Below are positions 1 through 6,059 of a DNA stretch of 8,201 bases, piece by piece. Made by a program: the position numbers and the translations under genes. Under the pieces are notes generated by a model. That model was given only the letters and a program-made list of their open reading frames with translations, was not told the origin of the DNA and made no database searches. Origin of the DNA: Candidatus Delongbacteria bacterium. Its GTDB lineage: Bacteria > Bacteroidota > Bacteroidia > Bacteroidales > ML635J-15. Numbering within the stretch: position 1 is the first letter of the stretch; every line of letters begins with the position of its first letter. The stretch covers positions 1-8,201 of the forward strand of contig JAQIDD010000164.1 of the NCBI GenBank assembly GCA_027858215.1, read 5' to 3'.

Positions 1-13
1 AATAACAAACACC

Positions 14-685
14 ATGAATTACGACAGATTAATAAACTATTTCAATTTTGAACCGCAAACCATTGATGTGCGGTTGTTTATCATCAATGCATTGATTTGC
101 ATTGTGCTGGCAATTGTTCTGGAATTTACGTACAGGAAATGTGCCCACAGTTTGTCAAACAGAAGCCGCTTTGCATACAATTTTGTGTTGGTTTCACTGA
201 CAACCATGCTAATAATCACCCTTATTGGAAGTTCGGTAGCACTTTCCTTAGGCCTTGTTGGTGCGTTGTCCATTGTGCGTTATCGAGCAGCTATAAAAGA
301 ACCCGAGGAACTCTCATACCTTTTTATTGCCATTGCAACCGGTCTGGGGATGGGCGCTAACCAACCCGGTGTTACCGTAGCAGCCTTTGTGATTATCCTC
401 GGTGTTATCTGGATACGATATCTCATAAAACCAAACAACAAAAACAAAATGTTCAATTTTGTGGTAAGCATGCCCTCGCCTGATAAAAACAGTATGGATC
501 AGGTAAATGAAATTATCAGCAGGCATTTTAAACGGTATTCCCTGATGCGATTTGACGAAACAAAAGACAGCCTTGAAATGGCTTATGACATCAGATCTGC
601 GGACACCGAAAATCTCGGGAAATGTAAACAGTCACTTTTGGAGCTTAAAGAAGACACATCCGTTTCCTTTGTGGATGCTGAATAA
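14..685 (+). CDS. DUF4956 family membrane protein
   Basis: Complete 223-residue protein. The family signature is clear at residues 78-112 (SLGLVGALSIVRYR, then IKEPEEL and a glycine-rich helix), as in DUF4956 proteins. Hydrophobic segments lie near residues 20-38, 54-73, 76-88 and 101-136, followed by a soluble C-terminal domain (about 148-223) that is probably cytosolic. The start at 14 is the first ATG and has no Shine-Dalgarno, as is usual in Bacteroidota. The biochemical role of DUF4956 is not established to my knowledge; these genes are known to sit beside VTC-domain genes, and one follows here after a single base. I infer a membrane partner of the VTC protein, perhaps an anchor or a route for polyphosphate. 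The family call is firm, the role is speculative. The promoter and any upstream partner (CotH-like genes occur in such clusters) lie outside the window. Confidence 0.9.
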   Translation: MNYDRLINYFNFEPQTIDVRLFIINALICIVLAIVLEFTYRKCAHSLSNRSRFAYNFVLVSLTTMLIITLIGSSVALSLGLVGALSIVRYRAAIKEPEELSYLFIAIATGLGMGANQPGVTVAAFVIILGVIWIRYLIKPNNKNKMFNFVVSMPSPDKNSMDQVNEIISRHFKRYSLMRFDETKDSLEMAYDIRSADTENLGKCKQSLLELKEDTSVSFVDAE

Positions 686-686
686 T

Positions 687-1394
687 ATGTCACAACCCGC
701 TATTGAAATATCACGAAAACGTTATGAACGTAAATATACCCCGGAAGTCTTAACGGCACCCCAGGCAAAAAACATCATACGTTCATCTCTGGGGTTTTTC
801 AAGCCACTGCATCATCCCCGGTACATTAATAACATTTACCTCGACACGATACGTTTCGACAATTATTACGATAATGTTCACGGCAGCAGCGAACGTAAGA
901 AAATCCGTATTCGCTGGTATGGTGATTTGATACAGCATAACGTAAGTCCGTTGCTGGAAATCAAAATCAAATCAGCCCATGTGGGTGACAAAATTCAGTT
1001 TATGCTTCCGCATTGTGACATTGCAACTATTCTTCACTCCCATTCAGCCATGCAAGCATTTTTTCATCAGGCAGAACTTCCTGTAACAATCTCCAATATG
1101 TTGAAAACACTTCATCCATGCTTGCTCAACAGGTATAAACGTACTTATTTCATTGATACCACCGGAAATTTCCGGATGACAGTGGATGAAAACATCCGGT
1201 ATCAGGGTCTGCGTAACAACTTTAATCGTATTATCAGACCGGTAAGCCTGAACAAAAATCCGGTAATTGAACTGAAATATGACGAAAAATTTGATAATGA
1301 AGCCTCACGGATCACTGAGAACATACCTTTCCGTCTGACAAAAAATTCAAAGTATGTCAACGGCATTGAGAGTTTCTTTAATGTTGTCTATTAA
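687..1394 (+). CDS. VTC-domain protein, putative polyphosphate polymerase
   Basis: A 235-residue protein of the VTC/CYTH (triphosphate tunnel metalloenzyme) type. The beta-barrel tunnel motifs appear in order: ERKY (14-17), YLDT (51-54), KKIRIRWYG (71-79, R74 and R76 as the RxR pair), LEIKIK (90-95), YKRTYF (150-155), VDENIRY (166-172), IELKYD (194-199) and SKYVNG (221-226). These basic residues line the phosphate tunnel and the acidic ones bind metal in yeast Vtc4, which makes polyphosphate from ATP. The domain fills the protein; there is no SPX domain and no membrane segment, so it should be cytosolic. The reading frame is open upstream to 552, but I place the start at 687, one base after the DUF4956 stop; ATG 675 (four residues longer) is the alternative. 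Coupled translation with the upstream gene is likely. Another tunnel-enzyme activity such as triphosphatase is possible, but the DUF4956 neighbour favours VTC. Confidence 0.86.
   Translation: MSQPAIEISRKRYERKYTPEVLTAPQAKNIIRSSLGFFKPLHHPRYINNIYLDTIRFDNYYDNVHGSSERKKIRIRWYGDLIQHNVSPLLEIKIKSAHVGDKIQFMLPHCDIATILHSHSAMQAFFHQAELPVTISNMLKTLHPCLLNRYKRTYFIDTTGNFRMTVDENIRYQGLRNNFNRIIRPVSLNKNPVIELKYDEKFDNEASRITENIPFRLTKNSKYVNGIESFFNVVY
1155..1203. repeat. Nested inverted repeats inside the VTC gene
   Basis: CCGGAAATTTCCGG at 1162-1175 is a perfect 14-bp palindrome. Its right half overlaps a second inverted repeat, CCGGATG (1172-1178) with CATCCGG (1193-1199), 14-nt loop, and GATACC (1155-1160) pairs with GGTATC (1198-1203). 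The three pairings compete or nest in RNA. They lie in codons for VTC residues about 157-173, so coding constraint may explain them. Confidence 0.4.
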
Positions 1395-1404
1395 GCATAT
1401 TAAA

Positions 1405-2076
1405 ATGATAAAATCCTGCGTAAAACTGTTACCTGTCATGTTGTTGCTGTGTGGCATATATGCTTGCAGCCCAAAAGAAAGCACCGAAAAAAAAACGCCT
1501 GAAGCCGTGCATTTCTGGCACGACACCACTACCTTTCATGCTTCAGGCATGGTAAATGCACTTATAGAAATACCCGCCGGATCGGACAAAAAATATGAAT
1601 TGGATAAAACCACCGGAGAACTTAAATGGGAAACGCTTGAAAACGGCAGGAAACGACACATTCAATACTTGCCATATCCTGCAAATTATGGCATGATACC
1701 ACGGACGCTCCTGCCCGAATCCGAAGGCGGTGACGACGATCCGCTGGATGTTATTATACTGGGTCCGACCATAAAGAGAGGAACGATTGTTCCATGCCGG
1801 ATAATCGGCGTCCTTTTATTGACGGATAGTGGAGAACAGGACGATAAACTTATTGCTGTAAGAGACAGTACGGCATTTTCCGGCATAACAAATCTTGATG
1901 AACTGGATTCAAGGTTTCCGGGAGTAAAAGAAATCATTAAAATCTGGTTTACACATTACAAAGGAGATAACATAACCACTTCTTTAGGGTGGAAAAATAG
2001 TAAAATAGCGTATGAGATACTTGAGGAAGCTGTATTTGAATATAAATCTGAATTTACAGACAGTGTAGATCTTTAA
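1405..2076 (+). CDS. ppa: Family I inorganic pyrophosphatase, predicted lipoprotein
   Basis: A 223-residue protein that hydrolyses pyrophosphate to phosphate in this metal-dependent family. The signature D-D-D-P-L-D-V is at 110-116 (D110, D112, D115). Other active-site equivalents to E. coli Ppa are visible: E55 in EIPAG, KYE at 63-65, R84, PYPANYG at 90-96, D141, D146, K148 and HYK at 184-186. The unusual part is the N-terminus: MIKSCVKLLP, a hydrophobic stretch, then GIYAC with C21 as probable lipidated cysteine, followed by a Ser/Lys/Glu-rich linker (22-32). This predicts export and anchoring in the envelope, unlike the usual cytosolic enzyme. I chose ATG 1405, ten bases after the VTC stop, because it gives a normal signal peptide; ATGs at 1381 and 1354 would overlap the VTC gene. 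Placed third in a VTC operon, it may remove pyrophosphate or short polyphosphate outside the inner membrane (inference). Confidence 0.93.
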   Translation: MIKSCVKLLPVMLLLCGIYACSPKESTEKKTPEAVHFWHDTTTFHASGMVNALIEIPAGSDKKYELDKTTGELKWETLENGRKRHIQYLPYPANYGMIPRTLLPESEGGDDDPLDVIILGPTIKRGTIVPCRIIGVLLLTDSGEQDDKLIAVRDSTAFSGITNLDELDSRFPGVKEIIKIWFTHYKGDNITTSLGWKNSKIAYEILEEAVFEYKSEFTDSVDL

Positions 2077-4193
2077 TCCGCAAGCATTAATTCTCCATCC
2101 TTGATTGGAATATGTTGATTGTTCTTAAACAACAACGTATCATTTATAAGGTAATACACATCAGTATCTGACTGCCTGATCAGGAAATCAGTATAATAGA
2201 TATATATTCCCGGATCGGTTTTACAATGCAGGGTAAAATTTAATGTCCTGGCATCTTTTCTGCGGTAAAAATAGTAGGAAATTAATGTCCAGTCGCCTTT
2301 TTCAGCTCCGTTTTTCATGCTAAAATAATCTGTCCAATTCTGATTTTCGTCTTTATCTATCTGATTGATTATCATGTTTACATCTGAGCGTATTCCTGCG
2401 TTGTAATACCAAAAACTCAATTCATACCACTGGTTTGGTTTGAAAAAACCAGATGAAAGATGGCATAACCTGTTGTAGCCATGCATCTTGCTCCTATGAG
2501 CCAGGGATGTATCCAGCCTTTCCTGTGGATATTGTGTTTTGAATCCTTTGAAATGAAAACTCCCGGGTCCTTTAGTTGATACCAGGCTTTTTCCTGCTAT
2601 AATATCGTCTTTTATGTCATGAATGTCTGATGGCGTATCGCTATTCAGCGTGGTGAGATCAAAAACAGCCACATTTTTGTGTTGCCCGATCTTATTTGAC
2701 ATATAGGGGAAAAGATAGTCGTATTGTTTGTCATTGAGAATATTAGGGTCAGAAATAAACAAATATTTTGCGCCTTTTTCAATAAAATGATCAATGCGTT
2801 CTGTTCCTTTGTATTGTACCAAACCAAAATCTGTCCATCCGGGCTGATCCATCAGGTACAGACTGATGTTAATGGAAGGGTCCGGGATGCTAATTACCGG
2901 GTCACGGGGTTTTATTCCAAGTTCCCGGTTATATGCTTCCATCCCCATAAAACCCGAATAACGGATTTTATGCAACTTATTAAAATACCCTTCATGTTTA
3001 ACATGAATCACCTGGTGGCATTTATAAGCATAATAGCCAACCAGCAGTGCAAATGCAATTTTAAAAATGATTGATGTATAAACCCGGGGGAGGTGATTTT
3101 TGATCAGATAAAACAAATTGATCAACGCAAACAAAACAACAATAAAAACATTGATCAGGTAATAGTCATGGTTATACAAAGACCTGAAAAAGAAAAAGAA
3201 AAAGGCTGTCCCGGCAATTACCGACAGGAAAAACACCAACGAAAAAAAGCGGTTGGTTTTTTTAAAAAAGATAATGGATGTTATCAGGCTGCCAAGCGCT
3301 ATATACAGCAACGAAACGTGGAAATATGAGTTAAGCCATATTTCACGTATTTTCCGCCATATTTCTGCGATGGTATCCGGGGGCAGTTTCCAGATAGCCC
3401 TAAGCTCAAGTGGCGAGATGGTGGCGCCATATTTAGTGTTGAACCATTGAGCAAAAGTGTACCAGATGATTACACCGGCAAAAGGAATGATGGCAGGAAT
3501 AATGTATTTTTTATAATTGTATTTTTCCCTGAAATCCTTGTCAAACAATTGCATGAGCAAAAATGCTCCCACAAGACCCAGCAGCGACACTATGGATGTA
3601 ACTTTTGTGGTGGCAGCAAGCAGGTAAAATAGTGAAGCCAGGTACAAACAGGAAATGTTGTCTTTCTTCAGATGACGATGCAAAAAATACAGGGCCATAA
3701 ACACAAAACCAAAAGCGGTGGTGTTGGGCAAAAAACTGTTGGTATAGTAAACCAGTGTGGGGGAGGTGAAAAGGGCAACCACTATGATCAAACTCCAAAA
3801 CTGGTCTTTCAGATAATACCGGAGTGTTTTAAACAGCAGAAACAGCCCCACAAGAAATATCAATGCATTGAATATCCTGAAGATCGCATCATCCGGTCCG
3901 AATATTTTATACAACACAGCAACAGAATAATAGAGTAATGGCAATTCTGTGAATGAAACATCTGTTGTGTGATCCTGGCCCAATAAATTATACATCCGTG
4001 CTTCTGCAATGTTCAGGTCATAATTGTAATAATTCATGGCGTATCCTGCACCTACACACTGCCTCCATTGATGTAAACCCTGGGGCGGATCAAATGACGT
4101 GTTATGAAAACGGTAAAAAAACAGTAATCCCACAATGACAACAAGAAAAAATACTGTTCCTGTTTTGAGTATTTTTTGTGTGCTGAATTCCAT
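2073..4193 (-). CDS. GT39/PMT-like integral membrane glycosyltransferase
   Basis: A 706-residue GT-C-type protein. Family marks: an N-terminal membrane helix (12-27), a first external loop with GLHQWRQ (39-45), FTELPLLYY (81-89) at the start of the second helix, about eleven further hydrophobic segments to residue 390, and NHDYYLI (341-347) at a late helix. Such enzymes move a sugar from a polyprenyl-phosphate donor to a lipid or protein acceptor on the outer face of the inner membrane. Residues 391-706 are mostly soluble and should face outside; 540-706, rich in aromatic beta-strand-like segments, may be a carbohydrate-binding-like sandwich, a guess from composition. In relatives the loop motif usually reads close to WRQxD; here it is WRQCV, so an expected acidic residue is absent. 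It runs convergent to the pyrophosphatase gene and divergent from the GT2 gene, a plausible donor-maker. Acceptor and sugar are unknown. Confidence 0.85.
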   Translation of the reverse strand: MEFSTQKILKTGTVFFLVVIVGLLFFYRFHNTSFDPPQGLHQWRQCVGAGYAMNYYNYDLNIAEARMYNLLGQDHTTDVSFTELPLLYYSVAVLYKIFGPDDAIFRIFNALIFLVGLFLLFKTLRYYLKDQFWSLIIVVALFTSPTLVYYTNSFLPNTTAFGFVFMALYFLHRHLKKDNISCLYLASLFYLLAATTKVTSIVSLLGLVGAFLLMQLFDKDFREKYNYKKYIIPAIIPFAGVIIWYTFAQWFNTKYGATISPLELRAIWKLPPDTIAEIWRKIREIWLNSYFHVSLLYIALGSLITSIIFFKKTNRFFSLVFFLSVIAGTAFFFFFFRSLYNHDYYLINVFIVVLFALINLFYLIKNHLPRVYTSIIFKIAFALLVGYYAYKCHQVIHVKHEGYFNKLHKIRYSGFMGMEAYNRELGIKPRDPVISIPDPSINISLYLMDQPGWTDFGLVQYKGTERIDHFIEKGAKYLFISDPNILNDKQYDYLFPYMSNKIGQHKNVAVFDLTTLNSDTPSDIHDIKDDIIAGKSLVSTKGPGSFHFKGFKTQYPQERLDTSLAHRSKMHGYNRLCHLSSGFFKPNQWYELSFWYYNAGIRSDVNMIINQIDKDENQNWTDYFSMKNGAEKGDWTLISYYFYRRKDARTLNFTLHCKTDPGIYIYYTDFLIRQSDTDVYYLINDTLLFKNNQHIPIKDGELMLAD
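3186..3203. repeat. Three tandem GAAAAA units in the GT39 gene
   Basis: Three perfect copies of GAAAAA lie end to end. On the coding (minus) strand they give six phenylalanines (residues 331-336) in a membrane helix. The unit is six bases, so gain or loss of a unit changes the protein by two residues without a frameshift. Confidence 0.6.
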
Positions 4194-4224
4194 AATTGAA
4201 ACAATGTTGTTTTTTATTTGATGG

Positions 4225-4232
4225 CAAATATA
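4225..4232 (-). promoter_or_regulatory. Candidate Bacteroidota -7 box for the GT39 gene
   Basis: On the minus strand the bases read TATATTTG, an exact match to the Bacteroidota -7 consensus TAnnTTTG. It would start transcription near 4218, giving a leader of about 25 nt before the start codon at 4193. I find no clear TTG at the expected -33 distance, so the call rests on the -7 match and position alone. Confidence 0.35.
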
Positions 4233-4337
4233 ATAAAACCAGGCATTCTTTTAATGATGCTGTTTTTCTTTATTGATACTTTGCCTGATTCCAACTACTG
4301 CCGCGTTGTCATGCGGTTGACTTAGAAAGACCATTGA

Positions 4338-4369
4338 TTGGGATTGTTTCGAAAGTTTTTTTACTTTTG
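4338..4369 (+). promoter_or_regulatory. Candidate Bacteroidota promoter for the GT2 operon
   Basis: TACTTTTG at 4362-4369 matches the Bacteroidota -7 consensus TAnnTTTG exactly. A TTG at 4338-4340 lies 21 bases upstream and can serve as the -33 element. Transcription would begin near 4376 and leave an untranslated leader of about 90 nt before the GT2 start at 4468, long enough for regulation in the leader. Confidence 0.45.
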
Positions 4370-4453
4370 AACATAAATAATAAGGCTTGTTCTTTTCATA
4401 TTTCATAGCGAAATTTGAAATCAGATTTTGGCTGGAAACGAAATAACAACAAC

Positions 4454-4468
4454 ATGAATAACAAATAA
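4454..4468 (+). other. Four-codon leader ORF (MNNK) overlapping the GT2 start
   Basis: ATG AAT AAC AAA TAA at 4454-4468 encodes Met-Asn-Asn-Lys. Its stop shares its last base with the GT2 start codon (TAATG), the arrangement used for reinitiation or translational coupling. It is out of frame with GT2, so it is not an N-terminal extension. It lies in an A- and AAC-rich unstructured leader, as expected for translation without a Shine-Dalgarno. It could be chance in such AT-rich sequence. Confidence 0.3.
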
Positions 4469-5334
4469 TGACAAAGAAAGAAATATCCATAGTTGTTCCC
4501 GCCTACAATGAGGAAAAAGCTATATCACACTCGCTGGATAATTTTGTTGAGCTGGATTTGCATGAGAAATACGAGATTATTTATGTAAATGATGGTTCTG
4601 AGGATCGAACAGCAGAAATCATTAAAAAATACCCTGTAACGCTCGTGAATCACAACGCAAACAAGGGGTATGGGGCAGCTTTAAAATCAGGCATCCGCAA
4701 AGCCTCGGGGGAAAAAGTGGTTATCCTTGACAGTGACGGTCAACATGACCCCAAATACCTTGAAAAACTAGTATCAATGCTTGATGATTATGATATGGTA
4801 ATTGGGGAAAGAGAAAGTGGTTCTCACCAGGTAAAGCGCAGGCAAAAAGGAAAAAAACTCATCAAAAAAATTGGTGAATATTTGGTAGAACAAAAACTAC
4901 CGGATTACAATTCCGGCTTTCGGGGATTTGACAGGGAGATCATTTTGAGTATGTTGCACATGATGCCAAATGGGTTTTCTTTCTCTACCACCTCAACCAT
5001 GGCATTCCTCAAAGACGCATACACCATAGGCACTTTTCCCATTCATGTGGATGAACGGGTGGGCAGAAAAAGCAACGTGAAATTTGCCAAAGACGGGTCC
5101 AAAACCATATTGTTGTTATTCAGGATCATCATGTTGTTCAATCCCCTGAAAATATTTTTCCCCACCAGCATCATCATCTTTGGTATTGGTATCGTATGGG
5201 GAATTACAGGGTATTCCATCGCCGGCAAATTTCCGAACAGTGCCATATTGATATCCATCATGGGGATGTTTTTGTTTTTCATCGGACTGGTAGCGGACCA
5301 GATTGCCATACTAAACAGAAGACCTGTAAAATGA
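4468..5334 (+). CDS. GT2 glycosyltransferase, polyprenyl-phosphate sugar synthase-like (DPM1/GtrB type)
   Basis: A 288-residue protein with a cytosolic GT-A domain and two C-terminal membrane helices. Visible motifs: SIVVPAYNEE (7-16), VNDGSEDRT (40-48), HNANKGYGAALKSGI (62-76), LDSDGQHDP (87-95) with the DxD pair D88/D90 for metal and nucleotide-sugar binding, NSGFRGFDR (148-156), and RVGRKSNVKF (197-206), the R-x-G-x-S-type segment of dolichyl-phosphate mannose synthase relatives. Hydrophobic helices are at about 228-250 and 258-280. Members transfer a sugar from a nucleotide donor to polyprenyl phosphate at the cytosolic face. It is the first gene of its operon and overlaps the next gene by ATGA (5331-5334), implying coupled translation. 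The sugar is not predictable. The divergent GT39 gene could use the product outside the membrane (inference). Confidence 0.93.
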   Translation: MTKKEISIVVPAYNEEKAISHSLDNFVELDLHEKYEIIYVNDGSEDRTAEIIKKYPVTLVNHNANKGYGAALKSGIRKASGEKVVILDSDGQHDPKYLEKLVSMLDDYDMVIGERESGSHQVKRRQKGKKLIKKIGEYLVEQKLPDYNSGFRGFDREIILSMLHMMPNGFSFSTTSTMAFLKDAYTIGTFPIHVDERVGRKSNVKFAKDGSKTILLLFRIIMLFNPLKIFFPTSIIIFGIGIVWGITGYSIAGKFPNSAILISIMGMFLFFIGLVADQIAILNRRPVK

Positions 5335-6059
5335 GCACACCTGAATTTGTCAATAAATGGTCGGATAAAGATGTGGAAAAACACTGGGATGATGTGGCTT
5401 CCATTTATATTAAAGAAAACAACCGGGTGAAAGATGCCCATGACCAACGATTCATCGAAAGTGTAAAATACCTTGATCTGACTGATGGGATGAAAGTGAT
5501 CAACATCACCAGCCGCGATTGTGAAGCCAATGATTACATCCTGAAAGAAAATAAAAAGGTGGAAGTGATAAACACCGAAATATCAGCCGGCCTGATCGCA
5601 GAAGCTAACAAAGCCAGGCCTTATGTTAAACAGGTGAAAATTGAAACCTATTCTGAACTGCCTTTTGAAAACAACACATTTGACCGGGTGTTGTCGCTTG
5701 AAACCCTGGAACATGTGAAAGAACCGGTGCAATTTTTAAAAGAACTGAATCGTGTCAGCAGTCGGGATGCACGGATGGTATTGAGTTGTCCACCTGCCAC
5801 AAGTGAAATACCTTACCGGATTTATACAGCCTTGTTTGGTGGCCACGGCGAAGGGCCACATCGTTTTCCGCCATCAAAACGCGTGAAAAAAATGTTTGAA
5901 TTGTCGGGATGGAAACTCCTGATGCACAAGGGAACTGTTTTGATGCCGGTAGGGCCTCCCTTTTTAAAAAAATGGGGCGAAAAAATCATCAATAAATGCC
6001 AGGGAACATGGATTTCAGAATTAGGAATACGCCAATTTTATGTCTGTGAAAAGCAATGA
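5331..6059 (+). CDS. Class I SAM-methyltransferase-like protein (Methyltransf_11 type) with degenerate SAM motif
   Basis: A 242-residue protein. The second half of the Rossmann methyltransferase core is well kept: ELPFENNTFDRVLSLETLEHV (109-129), FLKELNRV (135-142) and MVLSCPP (149-155), followed by GHGEGPHRFPPSKRVKKMF (171-189), typical of methyltransferases in glycan clusters. The first half is abnormal: where a D/E-x-G-x-G-x-G loop is expected after strand 1, it reads VINITSRDCEAND (56-68), without any glycine, although the strand-2 acid (E83 in VINTEIS) remains. It may bind SAM weakly, bind another ligand, or be catalytically dead. The start at 5331 overlaps the GT2 stop as ATGA; the frame is open upstream to 5196, but that part lies inside GT2 and does not look like a domain. 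The substrate would be a glycan or lipid-linked sugar if active (inference from neighbours). Confidence 0.85.
   Translation: MSTPEFVNKWSDKDVEKHWDDVASIYIKENNRVKDAHDQRFIESVKYLDLTDGMKVINITSRDCEANDYILKENKKVEVINTEISAGLIAEANKARPYVKQVKIETYSELPFENNTFDRVLSLETLEHVKEPVQFLKELNRVSSRDARMVLSCPPATSEIPYRIYTALFGGHGEGPHRFPPSKRVKKMFELSGWKLLMHKGTVLMPVGPPFLKKWGEKIINKCQGTWISELGIRQFYVCEKQ

Larger units (their letters stand above)
4194..4467. other. Divergent intergenic promoter region
   Basis: The only substantial non-coding stretch (274 bp), between the GT39 gene on the minus strand and the GT2 gene on the plus strand. It is AT-rich with T runs. It holds candidate -7 boxes in both directions and a four-codon leader ORF, listed separately. 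A short inverted repeat CCGC/GCGG (4301-4304 and 4313-4316, 8-nt loop) sits near the middle, and GCGTTGTC/GCGGTTGAC form an imperfect direct repeat over it; it could be an operator, but I see no T tract that would make it a terminator. I do not recognise a riboswitch or small RNA here. A 79-codon minus-strand reading frame across 4251-4490 has poor, lysine- and cysteine-rich sequence and is not considered a gene. Confidence 0.8.

Noticed and set aside
552..686. Upstream extension of the VTC reading frame from ATG 552
   Set aside because: Lies wholly inside the DUF4956 gene and has no VTC resemblance; the domain starts after 687.
2724..3074. 116-codon plus-strand reading frame opposite the GT39 gene
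   Set aside because: Antisense shadow of a well-supported gene; no motif or family resemblance.
4301..4316. CCGC/GCGG inverted repeat as a rho-independent terminator
   Set aside because: Only a four-base stem, no following T tract, and it lies between divergent genes where a terminator is not needed.
4317..4345. TTGAC at 4317-4321 as a sigma70-type -35 box
   Set aside because: No TATAAT-like -10 at 16-18 bases; the Bacteroidota-type box at 4362 is a better match.
4251..4490. 79-codon minus-strand reading frame across the intergenic region
   Set aside because: Low-complexity sequence rich in Cys, Ser and Lys, no recognisable domain, overlaps the GT2 start and the candidate promoters; chance frame in AT-rich DNA.
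5196..5330. Upstream extension of the methyltransferase frame from ATG 5196
   Set aside because: Lies inside the GT2 membrane helices in another frame; the ATGA overlap at 5331 is a better start.
5043..5447. 134-codon minus-strand frame opposite the GT2 and methyltransferase genes
   Set aside because: Spans the junction of two real genes on the other strand; its methionine- and isoleucine-rich sequence mirrors the GT2 membrane helices.
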